The notes under the pieces were generated by a model. The model was not told where the DNA came from. It saw only the letters and a list, made by a program, of their open reading frames with translations, and searched no databases. DNA of 64,000 nt from Timonella corticicola (GTDB lineage Bacteria; Actinomycetota; Actinomycetes; Actinomycetales; Cellulomonadaceae). The first letter of the stretch is position 1, and every line of letters starts with the position of its first letter. This document shows, piece by piece, positions 49,272-57,545 of the stretch. Made by a program: the position numbers and the translations under genes. The stretch is from contig NZ_JBHUOP010000003.1 of the NCBI RefSeq assembly GCF_042683685.1, positions 545,698-609,697 of the forward strand, given 5' to 3'.

Positions 49272-50216
49272 ATGTCAGCGCAGACAGCGAATGAACTCGC
49301 TGGACGAGTGGGAAAAATCCCCTCTCGACCACATAAACGGTTCAACAAGCGGGCCCTTCTCGGAATGGCCTATGCGACCCCTACCGCCCTCTTCGTGGTG
49401 ATCTTCTTCCTGATCCCACTCATCCTCGTCTTCGTGATGTCCGGATCGGACTGGTCACTGCTGGGCGGGCAGAAGGACACCAACTTCCCAGAGAACTTCA
49501 GGGAGGTCGTGGATCACCGCTGGTTCTGGCAATCGATCATCTTCACCTTCAAGTACACGGCGATCGTGACCGTGCTGCTGATTGGGCTCGGTCTTGGTCT
49601 TGCCATGCTGGTTCAGGAAAGCACCCGATGGAAGGGAGTGCTGCGTACCGCGATTCTCGTGCCATCGGCACTGGGACTGGCCTCGGCATCGCTACTGTTC
49701 TATGCGCTCTACTCACCGCAGGTCGGGCCGATCAATCCAATCCTGTCCTCGCTTGGGCTCGTGGATAGCAGTTCCGCAATACTCGGCACACCCGATGGCG
49801 CACTGTGGGCGACCGTGTTCCTGATCGTGTGGCGTTTCTCCGGGTTCTACATGCTGCTCCTGCTCGTGGGCCTACAGGGGATTCCGCATGACGTATACGA
49901 GGCCGCCCGCATGGATGGCGCCAAACCGTTCACCATCTTCCGGCGGATTACGATCCCGCTGCTTCGGCCATCAATCGCGCTGTCCACGATCATGTGTGTG
50001 ACCGGATCGCTTCTGGCATTCGACCAGTTCTACATCCTGACCAAGGGCGGACCGGACGCCTCCACCATGACGGTTGTCCAGTTGATCTACAACATCGCCT
50101 TCGAGTCCAAGAAGGATCTCGGTATGGCGGCGGCGCTTTCAGTCATCGTGCTCGCGGCGCTGATCGTCATCAACATCTTCCAAATGAAGGTCCTTCGGGA
50201 CCCGGACGCGAACTGA
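49272..50216 (+). CDS. ABC sugar transporter permease (MalF/UgpA type)
   Basis: 314 residues with six membrane helices. The N-terminus is basic (KIPSRPHKRFNKRALLG); helix 1 is TPTALFVVIFFLIPLILVFV. The EAA cytosolic loop HDVYEAARMDGAKPFTIFRR then ITIPLL contacts the ATPase. It pairs with the next gene to form the heterodimeric channel of a carbohydrate uptake transporter 1 (CUT1) system. ATG 49272 follows TTGGAG. A downstream ribosome site and 11-base gap link it to the second permease. Confidence 0.92.
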   Translation: MSAQTANELAGRVGKIPSRPHKRFNKRALLGMAYATPTALFVVIFFLIPLILVFVMSGSDWSLLGGQKDTNFPENFREVVDHRWFWQSIIFTFKYTAIVTVLLIGLGLGLAMLVQESTRWKGVLRTAILVPSALGLASASLLFYALYSPQVGPINPILSSLGLVDSSSAILGTPDGALWATVFLIVWRFSGFYMLLLLVGLQGIPHDVYEAARMDGAKPFTIFRRITIPLLRPSIALSTIMCVTGSLLAFDQFYILTKGGPDASTMTVVQLIYNIAFESKKDLGMAAALSVIVLAALIVINIFQMKVLRDPDAN

Positions 50217-50227
50217 GGAGTCGAGAA

Positions 50228-51052
50228 GTGAAGAAGGCTTTCGGCTGGCTTCCCACCAGCTCCTACTACGTACTCACCGCGGGTCTCGCAATCATCTTTC
50301 TGGCCCCGCTCGTATGGACCGTCATCGCATCCGTGTCGCCCCAGGCCGGATCCGCCCAGACGGACGGTTGGGGTTTCGGCAACTACGAGACCCTCGCCAA
50401 CTATCAACTCGGAATCGGTACCTACACCTGGAACTCGGTCGTCATCACGGTGCTGACCGTACTGTTCACCCTCGTGATCTCCCTGTTCGGCGGTTACGCG
50501 TTCGCACGCTTCGTGTTCCCAGGAAAGAACATGCTGTTCCTGCTCACGCTTTCGATCCTCATGGTGCCGTACGCAACGCTGTTGATCCCGCTCATGGTGT
50601 CGCTCAAGGCGATGGGTCTGAACAACACCCTGGTCGGCGTGGCGCTTGTCCTCGCCATGTTCCAGTTGCCGTTTGCAACCTTCATGATGCGCATTTCGTT
50701 CGAGTCGGTTCCCAAGGAACTTGAGGAGTCCGCACTCATGGATGGCTGCGGAACCTTCGGAGCGTTGTTCCGAATCCTGTTGCCCGCAGTCAAACCAGGA
50801 CTCATCACGGTTGGCCTGTTCGCCTTCTTGGCGGCATGGAACGACTTCATGGTCCCGCTCTACCTTCTTGGAAGCGATAACCAGCCACTCCCACTGGCGC
50901 TCGTCAACATGCGCCAGCAGGTTATGGGCGTCATCGACTACGGGGCCACCCAAGCGGGCGTCACCGTGCTCGCGATCCCCTGTGTTGTCCTCTTCCTCGT
51001 CCTCCAACGTCAATATGTGGCCGGCTTTATGTCTGGTGCTTTGAAAGGCTAG
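50228..51052 (+). CDS. ABC sugar transporter permease (MalG/UgpE type)
   Basis: 274 residues, six helices; GTG 50228 after GAGGAGTCGAGAA. Helix 1 is SYYVLTAGLAIIFLAPLVWT, the EAA loop is PKELEESALMDGCGTFGALF followed by RILLP, and the C-terminus ends QRQYVAGFMSGALKG, the usual Q-R-x-x-x-G-(L/M)-x-x-G-A-x-K-G tail of CUT1 MalG-type proteins. It works with the preceding permease. The glycosidase gene starts 8 bases after its stop. Confidence 0.93.
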   Translation: MKKAFGWLPTSSYYVLTAGLAIIFLAPLVWTVIASVSPQAGSAQTDGWGFGNYETLANYQLGIGTYTWNSVVITVLTVLFTLVISLFGGYAFARFVFPGKNMLFLLTLSILMVPYATLLIPLMVSLKAMGLNNTLVGVALVLAMFQLPFATFMMRISFESVPKELEESALMDGCGTFGALFRILLPAVKPGLITVGLFAFLAAWNDFMVPLYLLGSDNQPLPLALVNMRQQVMGVIDYGATQAGVTVLAIPCVVLFLVLQRQYVAGFMSGALKG

Positions 51053-51059
51053 GTGTCCA

Positions 51060-52958
51060 ATGTCCACCTTGTTGCAATCTGTTAAAGGTATTCCAGTGGC
51101 ACCCTCGCAGGCTCGATTCAAGCCTGTCAGCCTCAACGATGTCACGATCGATGAGGGCTTCTGGAAGGACTATCAAGACCTCAACCATGAGGTGACGCTC
51201 GCGCACATCGACAAGTGGCTTGAGCGTACGGGCTGGCTCAAGAACTTCGAGCTGGTCGTCTCGGGGAACATCGCCCAGGAACGTAAGGGTCGAGAGTTCT
51301 CCGACTCGGAGATATACAAGTACCTGGAAGCGCTCAGTTGGGAGTATGGCCGTACCGGCGATCCCGCACTCAACGAGCGAATCGAGGCCATTGCCCGCAC
51401 ACTGGAGGCCGCTCAGGATGAGGATGGCTACCTCAACACCAGGTTCGGGCATCCGGGGCTTGAACCGCGCTACTCAGACTTCGAGTGGGGTCACGAACTC
51501 TACTGCTTCGGACACCTCATCCAAGCCGCCGTGGCACGCCTGCGCACATTTGGCGAGGATCGACTCACCGCCGTGGCCCGCCGGGTGGCTGACCACGTGT
51601 GCGAGACCTTCGGTCCAGACGGTCTCGACGTAATCTGTGGCCACGCCGAGATCGAGGTGGCGCTCGCGGAATTTGGCCGTGCCACGGGGGAACGAAAGTA
51701 CATCGAGCAGGCCAGGCTCTTCATAGACAGGCACGGCAAGCAGAGTCTTGCCGATATTGAGTTCTCGCGTGCATACTTCCAAGACGATGTGCCGGTGCGT
51801 GAGGCTGACAGCATGCGAGGGCACGCGGTGCGCGCAATGTACCTGTCTGCTGGCGCACTCGATGTGGCACACGAGTCCAACGACCACGGGCTTGCAGAGG
51901 CGGTGCGCAACCAGTGGGATCGAGCTCTTGCACGACGCACCTACGTCACCGGCGGCATGGGCTCGCACCACCAGGATGAGGCCTTCGGTGAGGACTTCGA
52001 ACTTCCGTCAGATCGTGCATACTCAGAGACCTGCGCGGGAATCGGTTCCATCATGGTGGCGTGGCGACTCCTGCTTGCAGACGGCCAGGCGCAGGAGGCC
52101 GACCACATCGAACGCGTGCTGTTCAACGTGTTGGCCACGGCGCTCGCGGATTCTGGTGACGCCTTCTTCTACACGAACAGTCTGCACCAGCGGGTTCGTG
52201 GACACGAGGCCCACCCGGACGAGATCAGCCCGCGCGCGCACGCTTCATTGCGGGCTCCCTGGTTCGAGGTCTCATGCTGCCCCACAAACATCTCGCGCAC
52301 GATCGCGTCGCTCGGCGCCTACGTGGCGACGACCTCTCAGAACGCGCTACAGATTCATCAGTATCCTTCGGGTATCCTCGACACCCGTGTCGGCGAGAGC
52401 GGACGTGCCCAGGTGCGAGTGCGCAGCGAGTTTCCGCGTCGCGGACGCCTCCGGATTGAGGTGGGCGCCGAATCGCGAGGTGTTTGGGACCTGCAGCTTC
52501 GGGTTCCGGGCTGGGCTGCGGATGCCCGCGTCACGGTCAATGGCGATTCCTGGGCGGTGACGTCTGGATACGTGACTCTCACGGAGGCGAGTGCACCGGG
52601 CACGATCATCGACGTTGACTTTGGCTCGCAGCCGCGCATCCTAGAACCGGATCCACGCATTGATGCGGTCCGTGGTTGCGTTGCCGTGCAGGTCGGCCCG
52701 CAGGTTTACTGTGTCGAGTCGGTTGATCTACCCGACGATCTGGATGTTGACGTCCTGACATTCACGCGTGATGTGCGGTGGGAGGACGGCCTGTTGGTGG
52801 GGGACTTCCTCGTGTCCGTCCCCGAGGATTCGGCGTGGCCGTATTCGGCTGACTCCTCGGGGGCGACCCCACGTAAGATAAGCATCCCGCTGCGCCCGTA
52901 CAACTCGTGGGGGAACCGTGGGCCGGCAACTATGCGGGTGTGGCTGCCAGTTCTGTGA
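51060..52958 (+). CDS. GH127 beta-L-arabinofuranosidase
   Basis: 632 residues with no signal peptide, so cytosolic. An alpha/alpha toroid followed by beta domains, as in HypBA1. The catalytic zinc site is clear: DEAFGEDFELPSDRAYSETC supplies the acid/base Glu (of EAFGE, 16 residues before the next) and the zinc ligands Glu and Cys of ETC (about 321-323); WFEVSCCPTNISR supplies the nucleophile and ligand Cys pair (about 405-406). The enzyme releases L-arabinofuranose from beta-linked glycosides, typically from plant glycoproteins such as extensin. It is the last gene of the LacI-regulated transporter operon. Sister families GH142/GH146 share the fold, so the exact bond is a family-level inference. 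Confidence 0.9.
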   Translation: MSTLLQSVKGIPVAPSQARFKPVSLNDVTIDEGFWKDYQDLNHEVTLAHIDKWLERTGWLKNFELVVSGNIAQERKGREFSDSEIYKYLEALSWEYGRTGDPALNERIEAIARTLEAAQDEDGYLNTRFGHPGLEPRYSDFEWGHELYCFGHLIQAAVARLRTFGEDRLTAVARRVADHVCETFGPDGLDVICGHAEIEVALAEFGRATGERKYIEQARLFIDRHGKQSLADIEFSRAYFQDDVPVREADSMRGHAVRAMYLSAGALDVAHESNDHGLAEAVRNQWDRALARRTYVTGGMGSHHQDEAFGEDFELPSDRAYSETCAGIGSIMVAWRLLLADGQAQEADHIERVLFNVLATALADSGDAFFYTNSLHQRVRGHEAHPDEISPRAHASLRAPWFEVSCCPTNISRTIASLGAYVATTSQNALQIHQYPSGILDTRVGESGRAQVRVRSEFPRRGRLRIEVGAESRGVWDLQLRVPGWAADARVTVNGDSWAVTSGYVTLTEASAPGTIIDVDFGSQPRILEPDPRIDAVRGCVAVQVGPQVYCVESVDLPDDLDVDVLTFTRDVRWEDGLLVGDFLVSVPEDSAWPYSADSSGATPRKISIPLRPYNSWGNRGPATMRVWLPVL

Positions 52959-53005
52959 GCTAGCCACATCTCGTGTGCTCGTAAGATCCGTACACATATC
53001 TATTG

Positions 53006-53058
53006 ACGACGATGCCCTCCTGCCAGCGTGGCTTGCGCTGGCAGGAGGGCATCGTCGT
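53006..53058. terminator. Hairpin repeat, member B (perfect 23 bp)
   Basis: ACGACGATGCCCTCCTGCCA followed by GCG (53006-53028) is exactly complementary to 53036-53058; loop TGGCTTG. It is preceded by ATTG, completing the ATTGACGACGA box, and lies between convergent genes. Confidence 0.88.
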
Positions 53059-53078
53059 AAGGATTTAATCAAGCAGGA

Positions 53079-53681
53079 TCACGCGGTCATGTTGAACCCA
53101 CCGGTCCAGTTGATTTTCTCAGAAACGGCGAAGGTGAGTTGCAGGAAGCCGATAGCTTCGAGTTCACGTGCGCGCTTAAGTGAGCCTGCGTCGATGGCGT
53201 TGATGCCGCCAGCGGTTACGGCACCGATCAGGGCGTCCTTTGCGGCAGTGTCGTCACCTGCTACGAGCACTGTGGTTGCGTTTTCAGCCTTCTTGGAGAA
53301 GAGACCCGATTTCGCTTCACCGACAGACTTGTTCGTCAAAGTTGCAGCGAAGTTGGTGTTAAAAGCCTTGAGCACTTTGGACTGGGGAAGTTTGGCTGCG
53401 ATCTCTTGTGCCGCTGAACCATCGCTCGGGACTACCAGCGAGTCAAAGGTTTCGAAGTTGAGCGGGTTGGTGATGTCAACGACTGTCTTGCCTTCCAACT
53501 GCGAGCCGAGACGCGAGACGATGTCGTCTACAGCCGGAAATGGGACGGCGAGAACTACAATGTCGCCATTGATGGTGGTCGCTTCTCGGGAGACGAAGTC
53601 GACTGCCGCGCCACCATCTGTGAGTACCGAAGCGATTGCTTGGCCCATATTGCCTTGACCGATGATGCTGAAGTTTGCCAT
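53079..53681 (-). CDS. NAD(P)-binding F420-dependent/NADPH oxidoreductase-like protein
   Basis: 200 residues from ATG 53681 after AAGGAGA. NFSIIGQGNMGQAIASVLTD is a Rossmann GxGxMG motif; VVLAVPFPAVDDIV, KTVVDITNPLNFETF, KVLKAFNTNFAATL and TTVLVAGDDTAAKDALIGAV are the blocks of the F420H2:NADP+ oxidoreductase (Fno)/NADPH reductase family. It may exchange hydride between NADPH and a flavin or F420, or act as a quinone reductase; F420 dependence cannot be decided. Its upstream region has two copies of an operator-like motif that recurs before the next gene. Confidence 0.82.
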   Translation of the reverse strand: MANFSIIGQGNMGQAIASVLTDGGAAVDFVSREATTINGDIVVLAVPFPAVDDIVSRLGSQLEGKTVVDITNPLNFETFDSLVVPSDGSAAQEIAAKLPQSKVLKAFNTNFAATLTNKSVGEAKSGLFSKKAENATTVLVAGDDTAAKDALIGAVTAGGINAIDAGSLKRARELEAIGFLQLTFAVSEKINWTGGFNMTA

Positions 53682-53735
53682 GAGAGTCTCCTTGACTGCG
53701 ATGTCTTCCGTACCGAAGACGGTTGCGAAATGAGA

Positions 53736-53803
53736 AATTACTTGACGCTTCAAGCAATCCATGCCTCTAGCCTACGCCTTAATAGTTGAAGCATCAAGTA
53801 ATT
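53736..53803. promoter_or_regulatory. Two copies of a TTACTTGA-type operator
   Basis: AATTACTTGACGCTTCAA (53736-53753) and, in opposite orientation, TTGAAGCATCAAGTAATT (53786-53803) match at 17 of 18 bases. Each is itself a small palindrome (CTTGA-N4-TCAA), the form bound by MarR/HxlR-type repressors. They sit 55-122 bases upstream of the Fno-like gene. A third copy is at 54549. Confidence 0.6.
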
Positions 53804-53873
53804 TTGATGACTCGCGCATCACACTGGAGCGGGCTGTTAGGGGTGGGTTGAAGGTGCTTCGCGGGTAACGGAA

Positions 53874-53915
53874 AGGCCCTTCTTCCAGCGCAACCGTGTG
53901 CTGGAAGAAGGGCCT
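53874..53915. terminator. Hairpin repeat, member C
   Basis: AGGCCCTTCTTCCAGC / GCTGGAAGAAGGGCCT (16 bp, perfect), loop GCAACCGTGT, followed by CTCGTCGGAAAG. It lies downstream of the FMN reductase gene (minus strand). Confidence 0.8.
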
Positions 53916-53955
53916 CGTCGGAAAGCGGCCTGGAGGCCGCTTTTCACGCGTGGAA

Positions 53956-54492
53956 CTAGTTGCCTGCGTTGCTTGCGATGGCGGTAAGGAAGTCGCGTGC
54001 CTCTGCGCGTCGTTCGACGGAGGCGAAGTTGCCGGACTCGTCGAAGGTGTCCTCGGCAACGTGTACGTTCAACTGGGTCTCAAGCACCTTGGCCTGTCCG
54101 AACTCAAGGACGGCGGCGAGGAATCCGCCAGCCTTCGATCCGCCATGAGGTGCGATTGATGCGGTGGCAACCGCGGTGGGCTTGCCGCTGAATGAGTGTT
54201 GTCCCCAGGGGCGCGAGGACCAGTCAACGGCGTTCTTGACGGCGCCGGAGAACGAGTCGTTGTACTGCGGGGTCGAGACGATGACTGCGTCCGCCGCCTC
54301 GATTTCAGCCTTGAAGTCGCGGGCGGTCTGCGGGTAGTTCGCATCGAAGTCTGGGGAGTACACCGGCAGTTCGGCGATTGGGATCTCGGTGAGTTCAACG
54401 CCCTCGGGGGAGTTGAGTTTGAGGGCCTCGAAGACCGAGCGGTTGATCGAGGTGGATGAGATGGAACCGACGATGTAGCCGATGCGTGCCAT
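53956..54492 (-). CDS. NADPH-dependent FMN reductase (azo/quinone reductase-like)
   Basis: A 178-residue flavodoxin-fold protein. RIGYIVGSISSTSINRSVFE binds the FMN phosphate (GS-S-xxR); IPIAELPVYSPDFDANYPQT, ADAVIVSTPQYNDSFSGAVK, NAVDWSSRPWGQHSFSGKP and ASIAPHGGSKAG are the NADPH_dep_FMN_red blocks. It reduces quinones, azo compounds or chromate with NADPH. The promoter region contains an operator-like TGCTTGA-ACCC-TCAACTA motif similar to those of the Fno-like gene, so the two are probably one redox regulon. ATG 54492 follows AGGAGTAA. Confidence 0.88.
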   Translation of the reverse strand: MARIGYIVGSISSTSINRSVFEALKLNSPEGVELTEIPIAELPVYSPDFDANYPQTARDFKAEIEAADAVIVSTPQYNDSFSGAVKNAVDWSSRPWGQHSFSGKPTAVATASIAPHGGSKAGGFLAAVLEFGQAKVLETQLNVHVAEDTFDESGNFASVERRAEARDFLTAIASNAGN

Positions 54493-54548
54493 GTTTACTC
54501 CTGGGAATCTGAGGTTCGTGTGGGTTGCGTTAGTAGGCGCAACTAAAT

Positions 54549-54563
54549 GCTTGAACCCTCAAC
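54549..54563 (-). promoter_or_regulatory. Third copy of the CTTGA-N4-TCAA motif
   Basis: GCTTGAACCCTCAAC, flanked by AT and TATTT as in the 53786 copy (TCAACTAT reading on the complementary strand of that site). It is 57 bases upstream of the FMN reductase ATG. Confidence 0.5.
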
Positions 54564-54637
54564 TATTTAAGTTCATTCCGAAGCGCTTCGTGATGCCGGT
54601 CACTGTGTGCTCTGGGCCGCTTGTGATGGGACCACAG

Positions 54638-54678
54638 GCGGTCCAATGTGACCATGCCCAATGGTCACATTGGACCGC
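54638..54678. terminator. Perfect 18-bp hairpin after the epimerase gene
   Basis: GCGGTCCAATGTGACCAT (54638-54655) and its exact complement (54661-54678), loop GCCCA. It lies 28 bases past the stop of the sugar epimerase gene on the minus strand. Confidence 0.8.
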
Positions 54679-54705
54679 TGGCCGTCACATTGCATTGTCT
54701 GTGGG

Positions 54706-55563
54706 TTAATGCCACGCGTCAGTCGGGCGGCTGTGCTCGGTCTCGAACTGAGCGACTGGCATCGGTGGTGGTGTGGCGCCCCTGATGGCCGAACGGGCGA
54801 ACTCCAGGGCCTCGCACACCATCGCCTCACGGTGATCGGCATTGTCCGCCTTGCGAGTACCGATCTCAACGCATAGATCGCCGGACCAATCCCGGTGCAC
54901 GAGATGCTCGATCACCTGGCGCACGGGTTGGGTGCCAAGCCCCGGGACCAGATGCTCATCGTGATTGCCGCCCTTGCCGTCGGCGAGGTGAATGTGACGC
55001 ACGGTGTCACCAAGTTCTTGGACGAGGGAGAGCGAATCCTGTCGCGATGTCGAGGCATGGGAGAGATCCACTGTGACGGCATCGTAGTTCTGTGTCCGTA
55101 GATCCCAGTGGGGCAGGTAGGCGAGACGTTCGCGTTCCTTGTATCGCCACGGATACATGTTCTCTACCGCGATGGTGATATTGGTCTGCGCCATCAGACG
55201 TTTCACGTGGGTCTGAAAGACGGCGGCGTAGCGAGGCTGCCACATGAATGGAGGGTGGACGACGACCGTGGGCGCACCAACCTGTTCGGCCAACTCCACA
55301 GACTTCTCCAGCTTGCGTGCCGGAAAGGCTCCCCACACGTTCTGGCTCACCACAAGAGACGGAGCGTGGATGGAGGTGATGGGTAGGCCGTAACGATCCG
55401 ACAGGTTGCGAAGCTTCGTCGCATTCTGTGTGACCGTGTCCGTCCATACCATGATCTCCATCCCGTCATATCCGGCGCGTGACGCCAACTCGAACGCATA
55501 GGCGGTGCGTCGTGGGAACACGGATGCGGTGGATAGAGTCACCTTTATTGAATCGCCGACCAT
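54706..55563 (-). CDS. Sugar phosphate isomerase/epimerase (AP-endonuclease-2-like TIM barrel)
   Basis: 285 residues. TIM-barrel strands with metal-binding residues: RAGYDGMEIMVW, ITSIHAPSLVV, PTVVVHPPFMW, TIAVENMYPW (Glu), AVTVDLSHAS (Asp and His), HIHLADGKGGNHDEHLVPGL (His, Asp, His) and DLCVEIGTRK (Glu). This is the xylose isomerase-like/AP-endonuclease family 2 fold, where such proteins act as sugar or cyclitol epimerases, or as hydroxypyruvate isomerases. Substrate not predictable. The C-terminal 20 residues are variable. Start ATG 55563; ribosome site weak. Confidence 0.82.
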   Translation of the reverse strand: MVGDSIKVTLSTASVFPRRTAYAFELASRAGYDGMEIMVWTDTVTQNATKLRNLSDRYGLPITSIHAPSLVVSQNVWGAFPARKLEKSVELAEQVGAPTVVVHPPFMWQPRYAAVFQTHVKRLMAQTNITIAVENMYPWRYKERERLAYLPHWDLRTQNYDAVTVDLSHASTSRQDSLSLVQELGDTVRHIHLADGKGGNHDEHLVPGLGTQPVRQVIEHLVHRDWSGDLCVEIGTRKADNADHREAMVCEALEFARSAIRGATPPPMPVAQFETEHSRPTDAWH

Positions 55564-55714
55564 ATTTCTAGCGTATGCAGATTCCCGCGCAGATCAACTG
55601 GAAGATCCTGTGAACATTGGGTTTTACGTGACACACGTGGGGGTAGGCCTGTGATGCTACGCCGTGGGAGAAAGTGGTTGAACATGGGCAGAATGCATTC
55701 TGCTCATGCGAAAA

Positions 55715-55747
55715 CCGAGGGCCACTCACCAGGTGAGCGGTCCTCGG
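55715..55747 (-). terminator. Intrinsic terminator of pdxK
   Basis: Fifteen-base arms (CCGAGGGCCACTCAC and GTGAGCGGTCCTCGG, two mismatches) followed, in the direction of pdxK, by TTTTCGCATG. Confidence 0.75.
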
Positions 55748-55766
55748 CATGCACTTGGGACGCGTC

Positions 55767-56558
55767 CTATGCCTGCTGCCAGATTGACGCGAACGGCGCG
55801 TTCGACTCGACTCGGTTCTTGATGCCCTCGGTGACCAGTTTCTTCGCCACGGACACCGCCGACTTGATGTCAGAACCCTTTGCGAGTTCAGCGGTGATCG
55901 CGGCTGCGAAGGTGCAGCCAGCCCCGGATACGCGTTCCTCGCCGATCTTGGGCTCTGAGTAGATGGTGACCTCTTCACCGTCGAACAGGACATCGACTGC
56001 GTATTCGCCAGGAAGCTCGGTACCGCCCTTGACCACCACGTAGCGTGGTCCCTGAGCGTGGATGAGCCGTGCCGCTTCGATGAGGTCATCGACTGTGTTG
56101 AGTTCGATCAGCCCGGACAGGGTGCGGGCCTCAAAGTGGTTTGGGGTGACGACGGTCGCGAGCGGAAGGATCTTCTCGCGTAGGGCGGTGTCCGTGTCGA
56201 GCGCAGCCCCAGGTTCCTGACCCTTGCAGATCAACACCGGGTCAAGCACGATGTTGTCCCACTGCTGCTTCTTGAGGGACTCCTCGACGGCATCGATGGT
56301 CGCTGGAGTTCCGAGCATCCCGATCTTGACGGTCTTCTGCTCGTGGATGGCCGTTGCGGCCTCGATCTGATCCTTGATGACCTGTGGGTCGACTGGCACG
56401 AAGCGGTGAGCCCAGTTGTTCTTCGGGTCAAAGGAGACGATGCAGGTGAGAGCGCCGGAACCGTAGACCCCGAGTTCCTGGAATGTCTTGAGGTCGGTTT
56501 GGATTCCAGCACCGCCCGTGGCCTCTGAACCGGCGATAACGTATGCGAAATTGACCAT
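55767..56558 (-). CDS. pdxK: Pyridoxine/pyridoxal kinase (PdxK/ThiD-like ribokinase fold)
   Basis: 263 residues. YVIAGSEATGGAGIQTDLKT is the ThiD/PdxK N-terminal motif (AGS-xxGGAGIQ-DLK); NIVLDPVLICKGQEPGAALD, TVVTPNHFEARTLSGL, YVVVKGGTELPG and VSGAGCTFAAAITAELAKGS (GAGC with the catalytic Cys and anion hole) complete the fold. The sequence around CIVSFDPKNNWAHRF resembles the Gram-positive PdxK branch (pyridoxine, pyridoxal and pyridoxamine kinases) more than ThiD, where a methionine-rich SVTAQN sequence is usual. It phosphorylates a B6 vitamer with ATP; hydroxymethylpyrimidine activity is possible. Confidence 0.85.
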   Translation of the reverse strand: MVNFAYVIAGSEATGGAGIQTDLKTFQELGVYGSGALTCIVSFDPKNNWAHRFVPVDPQVIKDQIEAATAIHEQKTVKIGMLGTPATIDAVEESLKKQQWDNIVLDPVLICKGQEPGAALDTDTALREKILPLATVVTPNHFEARTLSGLIELNTVDDLIEAARLIHAQGPRYVVVKGGTELPGEYAVDVLFDGEEVTIYSEPKIGEERVSGAGCTFAAAITAELAKGSDIKSAVSVAKKLVTEGIKNRVESNAPFASIWQQA

Positions 56559-56777
56559 GAGGGTTCCTCGTGCGTGTCATGAAGTGAATGCGGATGAACT
56601 GTCTACGAGACTACGCCTGTCCACACAGCGAGTGAGTGTTCGGCTCATTTTATGAAACGTAAAGGCCACAAGAATCGCGGCTCTCCAGGCTGCCGCTACG
56701 CCGGGAGGAGACCTCTTGGAAAACTGGGAGTTCTGGCAGATCGCGCTGGTCGCCATGCTCAGGTAGCCGAACGGTGC

Positions 56778-57383
56778 CTACCTAGCAGCCCGCGCGCTGG
56801 CCACGAACGACCGAATCTTGTCCAAGTCCTTGATGCCGGGCGCTGACTCCACACCACTCGACACGTCCACGCCCCACGGTTGCGCCACCGTGATGGCGTC
56901 GGCCACGTTGTCCGGGTTCAAACCACCTGCCAGGAGCCACTTCCCGTCAGGACGATTGCCGACGAGTCGGCTCACGTCCCAGCGTTCGCCCGAGCCCGCG
57001 TTGGGTGCGTCGAGGAGGAGAAGTTCCTCCCCGTGAGCGCCAACGTGTAGGTCAGGGTCCTGTGCCAAAGAGGTGGCGCGCCAGATGCGCGGAAAGACAT
57101 GACCCGCGGATTGAAAGTCCGATGCGGTGTATCTCCCATGTAACTGAAGCGCGGACACGCCGAGGTCTAGAGCGAGACGGGCCGCATCGTCGGCAGGCAT
57201 CTTGGCAACCACCAGCACGGTGTCGACCGAGCAGCCGGCGGCTGCGAGCACCTCGCGCGCCCTGTCAGGCTCAAGGTGGCGGGGACTTCCCGGTGCGTGG
57301 ACCACGCCGATCGCGTCCACGCCGGCATCGATGGCGGTGCGCACGGACTCGACGGTGCTCAGACCGCAGACCTTCACATACAT
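56778..57383 (-). CDS. trpF: Phosphoribosylanthranilate isomerase
   Basis: 201 residues. The start KVCGLSTVESVRTAIDAG holds the catalytic Cys of KxCG; the catalytic Asp lies in VSALQLHGRYTA/LLLDAPNAGSGERWD, and the phosphate loops are LLAGGLNPDNVADAI and GVDVSSGVESAPGIKD. It converts phosphoribosylanthranilate to CdRP in tryptophan synthesis. The gene is isolated from other trp genes. It contains an exact copy of the 14-mer repeat (56955-56968). It is divergent from the P-loop kinase gene; the 162-base gap shows no clear operator. Confidence 0.93.
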   Translation of the reverse strand: MYVKVCGLSTVESVRTAIDAGVDAIGVVHAPGSPRHLEPDRAREVLAAAGCSVDTVLVVAKMPADDAARLALDLGVSALQLHGRYTASDFQSAGHVFPRIWRATSLAQDPDLHVGAHGEELLLLDAPNAGSGERWDVSRLVGNRPDGKWLLAGGLNPDNVADAITVAQPWGVDVSSGVESAPGIKDLDKIRSFVASARAAR

Positions 57384-57545
57384 GGATACTCCTTACGCGG
57401 GTGCGTACTGGTTGCGAACGGCTCTCGTTTCGCTCCGCAGGTATTTGCTTCGCGAAATCCCCCACACTACGCTGCACTATTCTGTCCGTAACGGGTGCCC
57501 TCTTGTCTCGCATCGCCGAGACGCCCGTTCTATTACAGTTGATGG

